The notes: generated by a model from the letters alone, not told the origin. Positions 6,936 through 16,751 are shown, counted from the first letter of the stretch. The stretch: 64,000 nucleotides of DNA from Rothia sp. (in: high G+C Gram-positive bacteria) (GCF_030540545.1 NZ_JAUNVZ010000001.1:124001-188000); one strand, 5' to 3'. Numbers and translations are program-made.

Positions 6936-8162
6936 ATGAACAACGCACCCTACACCGCCCCCTCACCCTGGGGCAAGACCATCAAGGCAGCACTGATCGC
7001 AACCGTCATGGTCAGCCTGATCATCCTCGCCTTCGTCTGGCCCACCAAGGCAGCGGAATACAAGAACCTGCCCGTATCCATCGCAGGCCCCGAAGTGAGC
7101 GTTAGCTCCTTTGAACAGGGACTGAAGGATAAGGGAATCGAAACCTTCGACTTTACCGTGGTCACCGACCGCGCGGCAGCAGAGAAGAGCATTAAGGAAC
7201 GCCACTCCTACGGCGCCATTATCTTTATCGAAAACGGTGCCCCCGAAGTGCTCACCGCACCGGCAGCAAACGCCGCAGCAACCCAGATGCTCACCGGCGT
7301 AGCAACCCAGATGAACGCCCAGGTGCAGCAGAAGTTCGCCGAAACCAAAATGCAGGCACTGACCCAAGCCGCAGCTGACACCGAAAACCCTGTCGCTGCG
7401 GGCATGGCAAACGCAATGCTCGAACAGTACAAGGTTGAGCAGGCAAAGCTCGCCGAATTGCACGTGAACACCGTCCCCGTGGTGACCCTGGCAGAGACCG
7501 ATAGCAATGGTACCGGCCTGGCAGTTGCCGCTTTCCCCCTGGTGATGGGTGGCACCATCGGTGCGGCAGTTACCCTGATTGCCGTGCAGGGCACCCTGCG
7601 CCGCTTTGTTGCCGTGGCACTCTACGGTGTCTTCGGCGGCCTGGCAATGACCCTGATTCTGAGCACCTGGATGGGCTTTATCCCCGGTGACTTCGGCCAT
7701 CTCTGGCTCGCCTTCGGCATGAGCGCAGCGGCAACCAGCTACTTCATTGTCGGCGTTGCCTCCATGCTGGGCCTTGGCGGTGGTATGGGTATCGGCGCTC
7801 TGGTAAATATGTTCATCGGCAACCCGATCTCCGGTGCTAGCATGCCCCACGAATTCCTGCCCGCCTTCTGGGGCGAGCTGGGTCAGCTGATGATCCCCGG
7901 CGCATCCAATACTCTGCTGCGCTCCCTGGCATACTTCCCCGAAGCTAGCACCGGCGCCCAGTGGGGCGTGCTGGTAGCATGGGCTATCTTCGGTATGACC
8001 CTGGGTGCCATTGGCTGGTACTTCAAGGAGCGCCCGGTTGATGTTGCAGCCGCCGAAAAGGTGGAGCGTGAAAGCCTGATGGAAAAGGCAGTCACCGCCG
8101 CACAGGATATTGTTGCCACTCCCAAGGCAGCAAAGGCAACCATGAGCGTTTCGAACGCATAG
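6936..8162 (+). CDS. ABC-2-type (DUF3533-like) membrane permease
   Basis: 408 residues. GGAGATAAGAA before the ATG supports the start. Topology: one membrane segment at about 18-36, a long extracytoplasmic region (about 40-185) with an Ala/Gln-rich coiled stretch, then five to six membrane segments (about 195-375) and a cytoplasmic tail. This shape, one helix, large outer loop, then a helix bundle, is that of YhgE/Pip and ABC-2-type DUF3533 proteins. These are often under TetR control and linked to export or tolerance of small molecules. No ATPase gene is adjacent. Substrate unknown. Confidence 0.75.
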   Translation: MNNAPYTAPSPWGKTIKAALIATVMVSLIILAFVWPTKAAEYKNLPVSIAGPEVSVSSFEQGLKDKGIETFDFTVVTDRAAAEKSIKERHSYGAIIFIENGAPEVLTAPAANAAATQMLTGVATQMNAQVQQKFAETKMQALTQAAADTENPVAAGMANAMLEQYKVEQAKLAELHVNTVPVVTLAETDSNGTGLAVAAFPLVMGGTIGAAVTLIAVQGTLRRFVAVALYGVFGGLAMTLILSTWMGFIPGDFGHLWLAFGMSAAATSYFIVGVASMLGLGGGMGIGALVNMFIGNPISGASMPHEFLPAFWGELGQLMIPGASNTLLRSLAYFPEASTGAQWGVLVAWAIFGMTLGAIGWYFKERPVDVAAAEKVERESLMEKAVTAAQDIVATPKAAKATMSVSNA

Positions 8163-8280
8163 TGGGCGGGCATAAAAAACCCGAACGGCTCCGCCAGGAA
8201 TGGTGCAGAGCCTGAGCTAAGAGAATAACCACTCCGGGTATCTCTTATCTCCACGGGCTACACCGCACACCGGAGTGATC
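8163..8280 (+). other. Intergenic region with mutually exclusive hairpins
   Basis: TAAGAGA (8218-8224) can pair with TCTCTTA (8241-8247); the enclosed CACTCCGG (8230-8237) can instead pair with CCGGAGTG (8270-8277). A strong terminator hairpin follows at 8281. The arrangement resembles an attenuator or the 3' part of a small RNA. No coding frame seen. Confidence 0.4.
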
Positions 8281-8330
8281 AACCCCGATAGGAACACGCT
8301 TTGGGTAGAGCGTGAACCTATCGGGGTTTC
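8281..8330 (+). terminator. Terminator hairpin before the S4 gene
   Basis: Arms AACCCCGATAGG and CCTATCGGGGTT with a further ACGCT/AGCGT stem inside, then TTTC. Closes the permease transcript. Confidence 0.8.
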
Positions 8331-8422
8331 TCTATACCTTTTATAGGCGTTGAGTATGGGCAGTGCTGCCCGCGTGGTGAACACGCATAGGGCAAATATC
8401 TCTCGCACCGTACAATGAAGAT

Positions 8423-8833
8423 ATGAGCGAAGAAGAGCTGCAGCACGCACGTTTAGATCTCTGGCTATGGGCAGTACGATTGCTCAAAACCCGCAGCCTA
8501 GCCGCCGAAGAAATCAAGGGCGGTCATATTAAAGTCAACGGTTCCCCCGTCAAACCCGCGCATAAACTCAAGCGCGGCGATATTGTCACCCGCCGCCTGC
8601 CCGGCTGGGAACGCACCTTTAAAGTTGAGAAGCTCATTACCAAGCGTGTGGGCGCACCCATTGCCGTTACCTGCTATGAGGATCTGTCCGCCCCCAAACC
8701 CGCCTATCTTTCTATGCCTCCGGTTGCCAAAAGAGAACGAGGAGCCGGTCGTCCCACCAAAAAAGAACGCCGCGCCCTGGACGCGCTGCGCGCTCGCGAT
8801 GCCGATTTTATGGGCTTTGGGGAGGAGATGTAG
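8423..8833 (+). CDS. S4-domain RNA-binding protein (Hsp15/RqcP-like)
   Basis: 136 residues. The N-terminal S4 domain is clear: RLDLWLWAVRLLKTRSLAAE, then GHIKVNG and KLKRGDIV (residues 10-56). The C terminus is basic and low in complexity. Family members (HslR/Hsp15, RqcP) bind rRNA or peptidyl-tRNA on stalled 50S subunits. TACAAT at 8411-8416 ends 6 bases before the ATG and there is no Shine-Dalgarno sequence, so the mRNA is probably leaderless. It overlaps the MATE gene by one base and should be cotranscribed with it. Confidence 0.88.
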   Translation: MSEEELQHARLDLWLWAVRLLKTRSLAAEEIKGGHIKVNGSPVKPAHKLKRGDIVTRRLPGWERTFKVEKLITKRVGAPIAVTCYEDLSAPKPAYLSMPPVAKRERGAGRPTKKERRALDALRARDADFMGFGEEM

Positions 8834-10281
8834 TGGGGGAGACACTGGGTACTGGCGAGCTAAACAGAATAGATAATCCGAGTGGTGAGCCGGGTGTGAA
8901 TACTGAGCTGAAATCGGCTCATTCCGCCGCCCCCGAGGTGCAGCCTACGAGCCTGAACCGTCAGATTCTAGCCCTGGCTATTCCCGCCTTTGGTGCGCTC
9001 ATTGCTGAACCTCTCTTCTTGCTCGCCGATTCGGCGCTCATTGGGCAGTTGGGCACCGCACATCTAGCGGGTATGAGTATAGCCGCAACCCTGATCGGTA
9101 CCGTGGTGGGCCTGATGAATTTCCTCGCCTATTCGGTGACCCCCAGCGTGGCGCGCCATTACGGTGCAGGGAACTACTCCGCCGCCTATAAAAATGGTGT
9201 GGATGGAGCCTGGGTCGCACTCGGATTAGGTATTTTGCTCATGATGATCGGGTACGCACTCGCCGACCCGCTCCTGCTGGCTCTCGGTGCCACGGATGAA
9301 ACCATGGGCTACGCGCGCGACTACCTGCACCACAGCTTCTGGGGCTTGCCTCCTATGATGGTTATTCTCTCCCAGGTGGGCACCCTGCGCGGTCTACAAG
9401 ATACCGTCACCCCGCTGAAAGTTGCGGGCGTGGGTGCCGTGGTGAACTTTGGCTTGAATTGGGCTCTCATTTACCCTGCCGGGTTGGGTGTTGCCGGCTC
9501 CGCCATGGGCACCTCCATTACCCAGTGGCTCATGATGATTGCTTTGGGATTGGTTTTGCATCGCGGCATGGTGCGTTATAGGGTGGACTGGCGCCCTGAT
9601 TGGGAGGGCGCTCGCTCGGTGCTTTCCCTGGGGTCTTGGCTTATGCTGCGCACCCTGTCTATGCGCGCGGCTATGCTGCTGACCGTGGTGATCGTGGCGC
9701 GTTTTGGTACTCAGTCTCTGGCGGCCTATCAGCTGGGTATGAGTATTTTCTCCCTCTTCCTTTATGCCCTGGATTCCCTGGCTATTGCCGCTCAGGCTCT
9801 GTTGGGTAAGGAGATGGGCGCGCGCGATCTATCCCGTGCCACTGAGCGGAGCGCGGTGCGTGCTCTGCTGCATCGCCTGGTGCGCATGAGCCTGCTCTAT
9901 GGCACGGTGACCGCTCTGCTGTGCCTGCCCCTGGGGTATTGGGGCGCTTGGATTTTTACTCCCGATGCGCAGGTTCAGATGCTGCTGGGTGCTAGCTGCC
10001 TGATTATTGCCCTGGGGCAGCCCCTTGCCGCCTATGTGTTTGTGTTGGACGGTATTTTGATGGGTGCCCAGGATATGCGCTATTTGGCGTTGGGTACCTT
10101 TATGATGCTGATTAGTTATGTTCCCGTACTGGGCGCTATTTGGTGGGCTCACGGTAACGGTGCGTTGAGTAGTTTCTGGGCCTATTGTGCCCTGTGGGTT
10201 ACCTATATTTTCTGGTATCAGGGTGTTCGCGCCGTGATTTTTGGTCGCCGCGTTGCTTCCGATGTGTGGATGAAAGCCTGA
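8833..10281 (+). CDS. MATE family efflux transporter
   Basis: 482 residues with about twelve hydrophobic segments in two similar halves. The first after the cytoplasmic N tail (residues 1-36) reads ILALAIPAFGALIAEPLFLLAD, the standard MATE/DinF opening, and QVGTLRGLQDTVTPL and NFGLNWALIYPAGLGVAGSA are family motifs. It would export toxic compounds by sodium or proton antiport. GTG 8833 overlaps the S4 stop by one base, with GGAGGAG at 8821-8827. DinF-type members are often damage-inducible; no LexA box was seen here. Confidence 0.9.
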   Translation: MGETLGTGELNRIDNPSGEPGVNTELKSAHSAAPEVQPTSLNRQILALAIPAFGALIAEPLFLLADSALIGQLGTAHLAGMSIAATLIGTVVGLMNFLAYSVTPSVARHYGAGNYSAAYKNGVDGAWVALGLGILLMMIGYALADPLLLALGATDETMGYARDYLHHSFWGLPPMMVILSQVGTLRGLQDTVTPLKVAGVGAVVNFGLNWALIYPAGLGVAGSAMGTSITQWLMMIALGLVLHRGMVRYRVDWRPDWEGARSVLSLGSWLMLRTLSMRAAMLLTVVIVARFGTQSLAAYQLGMSIFSLFLYALDSLAIAAQALLGKEMGARDLSRATERSAVRALLHRLVRMSLLYGTVTALLCLPLGYWGAWIFTPDAQVQMLLGASCLIIALGQPLAAYVFVLDGILMGAQDMRYLALGTFMMLISYVPVLGAIWWAHGNGALSSFWAYCALWVTYIFWYQGVRAVIFGRRVASDVWMKA

Positions 10282-10283
10282 AT

Positions 10284-10299
10284 CGTGACATAAATCACG
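10284..10299. promoter_or_regulatory. Crp/GlxR-type operator
   Basis: CGTGACATAAATCACG is a perfect GTGA-N6-TCAC palindrome, matching the Crp/GlxR consensus except for the outermost bases. It lies 245 bases before the secreted-peptide gene and just after the MATE stop. Confidence 0.6.
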
Positions 10300-10543
10300 T
10301 AATGAATCTCTCTTTTTAGATGATTACCTAGAGAATTTGGGGTATAGTCTACCCTAACACTTGTTGAAGGTGTTGTATAAAATAGTGGCGGCTCTCGACC
10401 GAATGATCAAAAACAACCGAGAACCGCCAGAACTCTAACATCAACCGTAGGAGGTTTATAGAGCTTATATAGTCTATCGCATCTGTTTGAGATGTCAAGT
10501 TGGAATTTTCCTAGATGGAACTATATAGTAAAAGGATTTTACG
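10300..10543 (+). other. Leader region with hairpins before the secreted-peptide gene
   Basis: After the Crp-like site come AACAC/GTGTT (10358-10376) and a long hairpin TGGCGG-TCTCG/CGAGA-CCGCCA (10386-10429), then an AT-rich stretch. The GGAGG at about 10450-10454 has no useful start codon after it. Likely promoter plus structured 5' leader. Confidence 0.4.
10386..10429 (+). terminator. Hairpin, terminator of MATE unit or leader element
   Basis: 12-base arms with one mismatch around a 20-base loop. No T tract, so it may be a leader structure rather than a terminator. Confidence 0.45.
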
Positions 10544-11098
10544 ATGGTGAATATTTCCTATAATCGTCGTTCGGCTTTGCGGCTTGCTGCTCTCGGAGGG
10601 GCAGTTGCAGTAGTGGGCGTCACGATGCCTATTGCTGAAGCAGGGGAAACCTTACCGAATGGTTGCCGTGTTGGCAAGTTTGTGGAGAAGCTCGATGAAG
10701 TAACTTACATGTATGAGCTTATTTCTCCGGATAACAAGGTTGTTGGCTATACCTTGGATCGTAAGTCTCGCCAGTTGCTTAAGGCAGTTGTGCAGGAAGT
10801 TAACGCTAAGGGTGGTATTGTACCTCCTCCTGTTCAGGGGACTTCTACCCAGGCTGATCCTTGGGCATGTGCTCTTGCGATTGGTGAATTTGTAGCTTTG
10901 GCTGCATTCCCCTGGGCTCGTGGTGCAAAGGTTGCGTGGCGTTTGTTATCGATCGTGCGCCGGTATGGTGTTGATAAGACGGCACGCATCTTGACTGGGT
11001 CGTATCACCTCGCTGAAGCTTCTATGCGGACTCAGATTCGTCAGCTTATCGGCGATCTTACCGGCATAGGAGCAATTGCTCACGCATGTTTCAGTTAG
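10544..11098 (+). CDS. Exported protein, possible bacteriocin-like
   Basis: 184 residues; AAAAGGA precedes the ATG. The N terminus is an export signal (basic YNRRSALRLAALGG, hydrophobic core, cleavage near AEAG at about residue 33). Then follow a polar stretch with C41 and a C-terminal region (about 105-184) with amphipathic or weakly hydrophobic helices, starting DPWACALAIGEF, containing KVAWRLLSIVRRYG and ending in a cysteine two residues before the stop. A hydrophobic, Gly/Ala-rich C-terminal part with two flanking cysteines resembles secreted bacteriocin-like proteins of Gram-positive bacteria, but I cannot name a family. A small membrane protein follows 52 bases later, as an immunity protein would. 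Confidence 0.65.
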   Translation: MVNISYNRRSALRLAALGGAVAVVGVTMPIAEAGETLPNGCRVGKFVEKLDEVTYMYELISPDNKVVGYTLDRKSRQLLKAVVQEVNAKGGIVPPPVQGTSTQADPWACALAIGEFVALAAFPWARGAKVAWRLLSIVRRYGVDKTARILTGSYHLAEASMRTQIRQLIGDLTGIGAIAHACFS

Positions 11099-11150
11099 AA
11101 CGTACTAGCTGAGTTAACGGCTCCTTATCTGATATTTTGGGAGGAATGAA

Positions 11151-11489
11151 ATGAACTATTTCGCGATTCTTGTGGCGGCTTTGAGCACAGTGATTCTGCT
11201 GGGTTTACGGGTGAAGCATGCCCTCTCGGCCCGCAATGGGACCAAAACCAAAAATAGGGAAGAGTACACTGGCTGGGAGTTTCTCAACGTAGCACTTGCA
11301 GCCCTCAGTCTTGCCACGCTCCCGGAATACAGCCGTGACATTGTGCGCTGGAACCTGATATTGGTCGGCTTTGTGCCCCTGGTATTCCACAGTCGCGGCT
11401 ACGCCTACGGACTACCCAAACATTGGGCCGTCCTCGGTTCCCTCGCCTTCGGGCTGGCAGAAGCCATTATCTTCTGGATAGGCTTCTAA
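11151..11489 (+). CDS. Small membrane protein, possible immunity partner
   Basis: 112 residues with GGGAGGAATGAA before the ATG. Hydrophobic segments at about 2-20, 45-58, 66-82 and 92-111, with a basic loop (KHALSARNGTKTKNR) after the first. No known domain was recognised. It lies 52 bases after the exported protein and before a perfect hairpin, so the two form one unit. Short multi-helix proteins in this position are often immunity or export partners of bacteriocins; that role is inference from context. Confidence 0.65.
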   Translation: MNYFAILVAALSTVILLGLRVKHALSARNGTKTKNREEYTGWEFLNVALAALSLATLPEYSRDIVRWNLILVGFVPLVFHSRGYAYGLPKHWAVLGSLAFGLAEAIIFWIGF

Positions 11490-11514
11490 AAGCATGGATG
11501 CATGCGCCATATTA

Positions 11515-11553
11515 AAGCGGTGCCCGCCTGGTAGTACCAGGCGGGCACCGCTT
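11515..11553. terminator. Bidirectional terminator between 11489 and copA
   Basis: Almost perfect long hairpin, arms AAGCGGTGCCCGCCTGGTA and its complement, between two convergent genes. Confidence 0.88.
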
Positions 11554-11581
11554 CGTTAAAATGGCTCGGTATAGGTGCTAA

Positions 11582-13912
11582 CTAGCGCTCAAAACGAGTC
11601 AGGCGCACAGAATTTGCTACCACCAGCACCGAACTAGCAGCCATAGCAGCACCGGCAATCATCGGGTTCAGCAACCCCGCCGCAGCCACCGGAATAGCCA
11701 CCACGTTATAGCCAAAAGCCCAGAGCAGATTCGAACGAATCGTACCCAGCGTAGCGCGAGCCAAACGCACAGCGCGCGTAACCGATAGTCCATCGGAACG
11801 AACCAGCACAATATCGGCACTCGCAGCGGCAACATCGGTACCAGCCGCCATAGCAATACCCACCGTGGCGCTCGCCAGGGCGGGAGCGTCATTCACACCA
11901 TCGCCCACCATAGCCACACGATGACCGGCAGCCTGTAGCTCATTGACCAGTTGCGCCTTATCCGCCGGGGTCATCTGCGCGTGTACATGCTCCGGAGCGA
12001 TATTCAGCTCGCGCGCCACGGCAGCAACCGTCGCCGGGGCATCACCCGAGGCAATATGCGGCTGGATACCCAGCTCGCGCAGCTGCTGCACAGTTTCAAG
12101 AGCATCTGGCTTGAGGCTATCCTGCAGACAGATTACGGCGATGGCTTGCGAATCATAGGCCATAATAACCGTGGTAAGACCCTGATCCTGCAGGTTTTTA
12201 ATCCTGCTCTGCTGGTCATCGGAGAGGCTCACGCCGCGCTCGGATACAAAACGAGGAGAACCAATCAGTACCCGCTGCTCAATCGAAGACTCACACTCCA
12301 AGGGGGTCTCCACCAGGGCGGATACGCCACCCGGAACACCCTCAAAATCGCTCACAACCGGCTCTCCGGCGCTCGCAATGCGACCCGCAGAAGAGTCTAA
12401 AGAATCAGCCGCTGCGACAATAGCGCGCGCAATCGGATGCTCACTCAAACGCTCCACCGCGGCGGCACGAGCTAGAATCGCAGCATCAATTATGGGTTCA
12501 GTAGAGCGGGCAAAAGACTCAAAATCTGCTGCGCGAACCACCGACATCGCGCCAGAGGTCAGGGTACCCGTCTTATCAAACACAATGGTGTCCACCCTAG
12601 CGGCACCCTCCAGAGCCTGAGCATTCGAAATCAAAACACCCAGCTGAGACCCGCGACCCGTACCCGCCAATAGAGCCGTAGGAGTCGCCAAACCCAAGGC
12701 ACAGGGGCATGCAATAAGCACCACCGACACGGCAGCATTAAACGCCGAGGACGCATCCCCGCTGAACACCAGCCAGCCAATCAGAGTTAGCAGAGCAAGC
12801 ACCAAAATAGTCGGCACAAAGACCGCCGACACGCGATCCGCCAGGCGAGCCACCGGCGCCTTCGATTCCTGAGCGGCGGTCACCAGAGCCGTCATCTGAG
12901 CCAGAGTCGTCTCGGCACCCACGCGCTCAGCGCGAACTGTCAGAGCACCCGAGGTATTGACCGTACCGCCCGTAACATCATCGCCAGCCTGCACGCTTAC
13001 CGGCACGGACTCGCCGGTCAGCATAGACTCATCCACCGCCGAGGCGCCCTCAAGTACCGTGCCATCGGTAGCGATCTGCTCACCCGGGCGCACCAAAAAC
13101 ACATCCCCGGGCACAATATCGGCAGCATCAATCACAATCTCGCGCGTGGTACCGCCCTTATCGGTGCGCAGCAAAGTAGCCTGCGCCGGAGCAAGAGCCA
13201 ATAGCGCCTTGAGAGCCTGCGAGGATTTAGCGCGCGTGCGATGTTCAATCACGCGCCCCGCCAGCAGGAAAGTCGTCACCATAGACGCCGAATCAAAATA
13301 CAGGGGCGCATGGTGCCCGGCGTGCACATGGGCGGTCAGTGCCGGGTCCATCAGCAGCTGCGCCAGAGAATAACCGTAGGCGGAGATAACACCCAGACTC
13401 ACCAGAGTGTCCATCGTGGAGGAGCCGTGACGAGCCGCCTTAAACGCCGCGCTATGGAAGGGTGCTGCGCACCAGGTAGCCACCGGAACGGTCAGAAGAG
13501 CGATGACCCAACCCCAATGGGGGAATTGTAGTGCCGGAACCATAGAGATCAGGAAAATCGGCACACTCAGCGCAATCGATACCCAGAGTCGAGACAGCAG
13601 GGGATCACTCTGCGCTTGGGTATCGGCAGGAGTATCTGCGCTTTTGAGGGTGGCGGTGTAGCCGGCGGCATTGACCGTATCGACCACTTGGCTATCGCTC
13701 AAAGTATCGGGTACGAGCACGCGGGCAGATTCCAGGGGGAGGTTCACGCTGGCGTCCGCGCCGACTTTGCGTAGTTTGCGTTCCACGCGCCCCACGCAGG
13801 AGGCGCAGGTCATGCCCTCAATATTCAGGTGTACTACGCGCATGGCTGGTTCAGTGGTGGGTGCCGCTGGGCTCCCTTGAGTGTCTAATAAATTTGCTGA
13901 ATTGTTACTCAT
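11582..13912 (-). CDS. copA: Copper-exporting P1B-type ATPase
   Basis: 776 residues. One heavy-metal-associated domain with GMTCASC (C36, C39) is followed by the P1B core: transmembrane CPC motif in [14 protein letters not shown] (about 400), phosphorylation site DKTGTLT (about 445), SEHPIARAI (about 495) and hinge [10 protein letters not shown] (about 660). CPC with GMTCxxC points to Cu(I) export. copZ lies 232 bases upstream on the same strand. The region between them shows no clear CsoR or CueR gene. No ribosome site precedes the ATG at 13912; the start could lie downstream, for example at M24. Confidence 0.93.
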   Translation of the reverse strand: MSNNSANLLDTQGSPAAPTTEPAMRVVHLNIEGMTCASCVGRVERKLRKVGADASVNLPLESARVLVPDTLSDSQVVDTVNAAGYTATLKSADTPADTQAQSDPLLSRLWVSIALSVPIFLISMVPALQFPHWGWVIALLTVPVATWCAAPFHSAAFKAARHGSSTMDTLVSLGVISAYGYSLAQLLMDPALTAHVHAGHHAPLYFDSASMVTTFLLAGRVIEHRTRAKSSQALKALLALAPAQATLLRTDKGGTTREIVIDAADIVPGDVFLVRPGEQIATDGTVLEGASAVDESMLTGESVPVSVQAGDDVTGGTVNTSGALTVRAERVGAETTLAQMTALVTAAQESKAPVARLADRVSAVFVPTILVLALLTLIGWLVFSGDASSAFNAAVSVVLIACPCALGLATPTALLAGTGRGSQLGVLISNAQALEGAARVDTIVFDKTGTLTSGAMSVVRAADFESFARSTEPIIDAAILARAAAVERLSEHPIARAIVAAADSLDSSAGRIASAGEPVVSDFEGVPGGVSALVETPLECESSIEQRVLIGSPRFVSERGVSLSDDQQSRIKNLQDQGLTTVIMAYDSQAIAVICLQDSLKPDALETVQQLRELGIQPHIASGDAPATVAAVARELNIAPEHVHAQMTPADKAQLVNELQAAGHRVAMVGDGVNDAPALASATVGIAMAAGTDVAAASADIVLVRSDGLSVTRAVRLARATLGTIRSNLLWAFGYNVVAIPVAAAGLLNPMIAGAAMAASSVLVVANSVRLTRFER

Positions 13913-14143
13913 GATTGTATTTGTTGCTATTTAGTGTCTCTTGTGAGGGTGCTTATATAGCTTAAACACCTGTGGTTTAAACATCCCGTGGGGCAGTGAT
14001 ATTCCGTGAATCGGGGCGAGGCATGATGACGCGGCGAGTGCTAAAGCTCGATAGGGCAGAAGCAATACTGTGGATACGCCTCGGGCGGTACAGGCTCACT
14101 CGCCCACCCCGCCCGCAGTGTACACGTGCCGGATTCCCCGGCA

Positions 14144-14356
14144 CTAGATAGCGGGAGTGAAGCCCGCCTCCACAATAGCGTCGGCAACAGCCTGGGAGTC
14201 CAGGGCGCCCTCGTGCTCAATGGTGATAGTGGAGATGCCGTCCTTGACAACCTCCACCTGCACATCGCTTACGCCCGGCAGCTCTTCGATCTCTTCACGC
14301 ACGCTCATAGCGCAGTGGCCACAGGTCAGTCCGCTTGCCTTAACAACGGTGCTCAT
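14144..14356 (-). CDS. copZ: Copper chaperone, heavy-metal-associated domain
   Basis: 70 residues, a single ferredoxin-like HMA domain with the metal motif GLTCGHCAMSV (C12 and C15) near the N terminus. AAAGGA precedes the ATG. Together with copA just downstream it carries Cu(I) to the ATPase in the cytosol. No hairpin is evident between the two genes, so cotranscription is possible. Confidence 0.92.
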   Translation of the reverse strand: MSTVVKASGLTCGHCAMSVREEIEELPGVSDVQVEVVKDGISTITIEHEGALDSQAVADAIVEAGFTPAI

Positions 14357-14425
14357 GATCTATCCTTTCTCGAAACAATCTGTACTCTATCAATCCTACT
14401 CCTTCCAAACGGCACGAGTAGAGAA

Positions 14426-14460
14426 AAAGGGGTGGGTGTCTGATAGACACCCACCCCTTT
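14426..14460. terminator. Terminator of pta
   Basis: Perfect 16-bp arms AAAGGGGTGGGTGTCT and complement, GAT loop, 26 bases beyond the pta stop on the minus strand. Confidence 0.88.
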
Positions 14461-14485
14461 ACGCTCAGAGCGCTATAGGTGCAGA

Positions 14486-16579
14486 CTAGAGAGTCTGAGC
14501 CTGGATAGCGGTAATAGCCACAGTGTTAATAATGTCCTCAACGGTGGTACCGCGAGAGAGGTCATTGACGGGCTTACGCAGACCCTGCAGCACCGGACCC
14601 ACAGCGGCAGCACCCGAAGACTGCTGCACAGCCTTGTAGGTGTTGTTACCGGTGTTCAGATCCGGGAAGATGAACACGGTTGCCTGACCGGCAACAGCGC
14701 TACCGGGCAGCTTGGTGGACGCAATGGACATATTCGATGCAGCGTCGTACTGAATCGGACCCTCAACCGCGAAATCGGGGTTAGATGCACGAACCAGCTC
14801 GGTTGCCTCACGCACGCGATCCACATCCTCACCGGAGCCGGAGGTGCCGGTGGAGTAAGAGAGCATAGCAACCTTGGGATCCACACCGAACTGGCGAGCG
14901 GTCTCAGCAGAAGCCTGAGCAATATCAGCCAGCTGCTCAGCGTTCGGGTTCGGGTTCACAGCGCAGTCACCGTACACCAGCACACGGTCTTCCATGAGCA
15001 TCAGGAAGACAGAGGAAACAATCTTGGTGCCCGGGCGGGTCTTAATGAACTCCAGGGAGGGGCGGATAGTGTTCGCGGTGGTGTTAACCGCACCGGATAC
15101 CATACCGTCAGCCAGACCCTTGTATACCAGCATGGTGCCGAAGTAGGAAGGATCAGCCATGCGGGTACGAGCAGCCTCAATGGTGACACCCTTGTGAGCG
15201 CGCAGCTCAGCGTAGGTTGCCGCGAAGTCCTCGGTGTACTCGTTATTATCAATGTCGATAATGCGCACATTAGCCGGCAGGGTAATACCCTCAGCCTGGC
15301 AAATCTCAGCGATCTTCGCGGGGTTACCCAGCAGAATCAGATCGCAGAAGTCACGGCGAGCAATAATCTCCGAAGCGCGCAGAATACGCACATCGTAACC
15401 CTCGGGCAGAACAATCGAACGACGATCAGCGCGAGCGGTCTCAATCAGGTTGTGCAGGAAGCGAGTGGGGGTAATGGACGCCGGGCGCTCCAGCTCCAGG
15501 CGAGCCAGCAGCTCCTGCTCATCCACATGCTGAGACCATTCGCCCAGAGCGGTCGCGATCTTGCGGGTCTGACCGCCGTCAATATTGCCGCGTACGCGAG
15601 CAACCGCACGACCAGCCTTGAAGGTATCCAGCTCGGTGTTCATTACCGGGAAGGGAGCGTTCTCAACCAGGGAGGAAATAACGGTGTTCTCCCAGGAAGA
15701 AGCCTCAAAACCGCCGGTCAGCAGCAGACCCGAAGGAGCCGGGAAGCTCGGAGCCAGAGCGGACGCCAGAGCAGCAACCACAACATCGGTACGGTCGCCG
15801 GGGACAATCACGAAGTCGCCATCAGCGAACTGCTCCAGGAAGTTAGCCACGGTCATAGCGCCGATCTTAACCTCGTGGATATCGCGGTCCAGATCTTCCT
15901 GAGTCAGACCCGAAGCTTCCAGACCCAGAGCCGAAACAACCTCGGCAACGGTGGGCTGGGAGAGCTCCTGAACCTCGTTGAGCACGTATACGGGCAGATT
16001 AGCCTCGCCGAGCTTAACGTTCTTCTCAATCTCTTCGCGCAGAGCCGCGGGAGCACGGTTCACAATCACAGCGAAGAGGTCAGCCTTGGCAGCCAGCAGC
16101 TCGCTACGAGCCACGTCCACGGCGTTAACAGCCTCGGCAACGGATGCCTCGTGGGCACCGAGCACAGCAATGACGGGCAGACCCAGGTCGCGGGAAATCT
16201 GCACGTTCAGATCGAATTCAACAGCCAGAGCGTTCTGGTTGGTCAGGTATGCACCGTCAACCACCACAACATCGCTATTGGCGGCAACCTTGGCGTACTC
16301 AGCCACGGCGCGGGAGGAGATTTCCTCAGCCTTGCCCTCAGCGATCAGTTCCAGAGCCTCGTCCAGGCTCACAGCGCCGCCAACCTGGGACTCGCTCAGG
16401 TTGAAGTTCTCGCGCATGAGGCGAACCATGGGGTCGTTCGCCGCAATATCGCCCTTGAAAATCGGGCGGAAGAAGCCAACGCGGTTCGCGCGCTTGACCA
16501 GGGAGTCGGTGATGCCCAGCGCAACCATGGTCTTGCCAGATTCGGGGTTCATCGCCGAAATATAAATACCGGTAGTCAT
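14486..16579 (-). CDS. pta: Phosphate acetyltransferase, long DRTGG-containing type
   Basis: 697 residues. The ATG at 16579 with TGAGGAAAAGA upstream is preferred to a TTG four codons earlier. The N-terminal third is a P-loop-like BioD/CobB fold (IYISAMNPESGKTMVALG), the middle a DRTGG domain (FVIVPGDRTDVV), and the C-terminal 330 residues the catalytic PTA_PTB domain (RRSIVLPEGYDVRILRAS and MLSYSTGTSGSG). It interconverts acetyl-CoA and acetyl phosphate. Its partner ackA lies 5.3 kb away on the other strand rather than next to it, so the pathway is split into two units here. Confidence 0.95.
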   Translation of the reverse strand: MTTGIYISAMNPESGKTMVALGITDSLVKRANRVGFFRPIFKGDIAANDPMVRLMRENFNLSESQVGGAVSLDEALELIAEGKAEEISSRAVAEYAKVAANSDVVVVDGAYLTNQNALAVEFDLNVQISRDLGLPVIAVLGAHEASVAEAVNAVDVARSELLAAKADLFAVIVNRAPAALREEIEKNVKLGEANLPVYVLNEVQELSQPTVAEVVSALGLEASGLTQEDLDRDIHEVKIGAMTVANFLEQFADGDFVIVPGDRTDVVVAALASALAPSFPAPSGLLLTGGFEASSWENTVISSLVENAPFPVMNTELDTFKAGRAVARVRGNIDGGQTRKIATALGEWSQHVDEQELLARLELERPASITPTRFLHNLIETARADRRSIVLPEGYDVRILRASEIIARRDFCDLILLGNPAKIAEICQAEGITLPANVRIIDIDNNEYTEDFAATYAELRAHKGVTIEAARTRMADPSYFGTMLVYKGLADGMVSGAVNTTANTIRPSLEFIKTRPGTKIVSSVFLMLMEDRVLVYGDCAVNPNPNAEQLADIAQASAETARQFGVDPKVAMLSYSTGTSGSGEDVDRVREATELVRASNPDFAVEGPIQYDAASNMSIASTKLPGSAVAGQATVFIFPDLNTGNNTYKAVQQSSGAAAVGPVLQGLRKPVNDLSRGTTVEDIINTVAITAIQAQTL

Positions 16580-16751
16580 TCTTTTCCTCAAAGAGAGTTA
16601 CGGGATGTCCGCAACGCTTATGGCGCGCGGACGCTCATAGTTCTATTTTATGCCCCGCAGCGTATGATTTCTGCCCTCGAGGCGTAAATATCGACAGAAA
16701 AGCCGTGAGCTACAGCGCGCCGCACGGAGTGATAAGCGTAGGATGGTGAGT

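Noticed and set aside
14041-14143. Possible small gene or metal regulator between copA and copZ.
   Set aside because: The open frames there extend antisense or out of frame into copZ and show no domain pattern or ribosome site.
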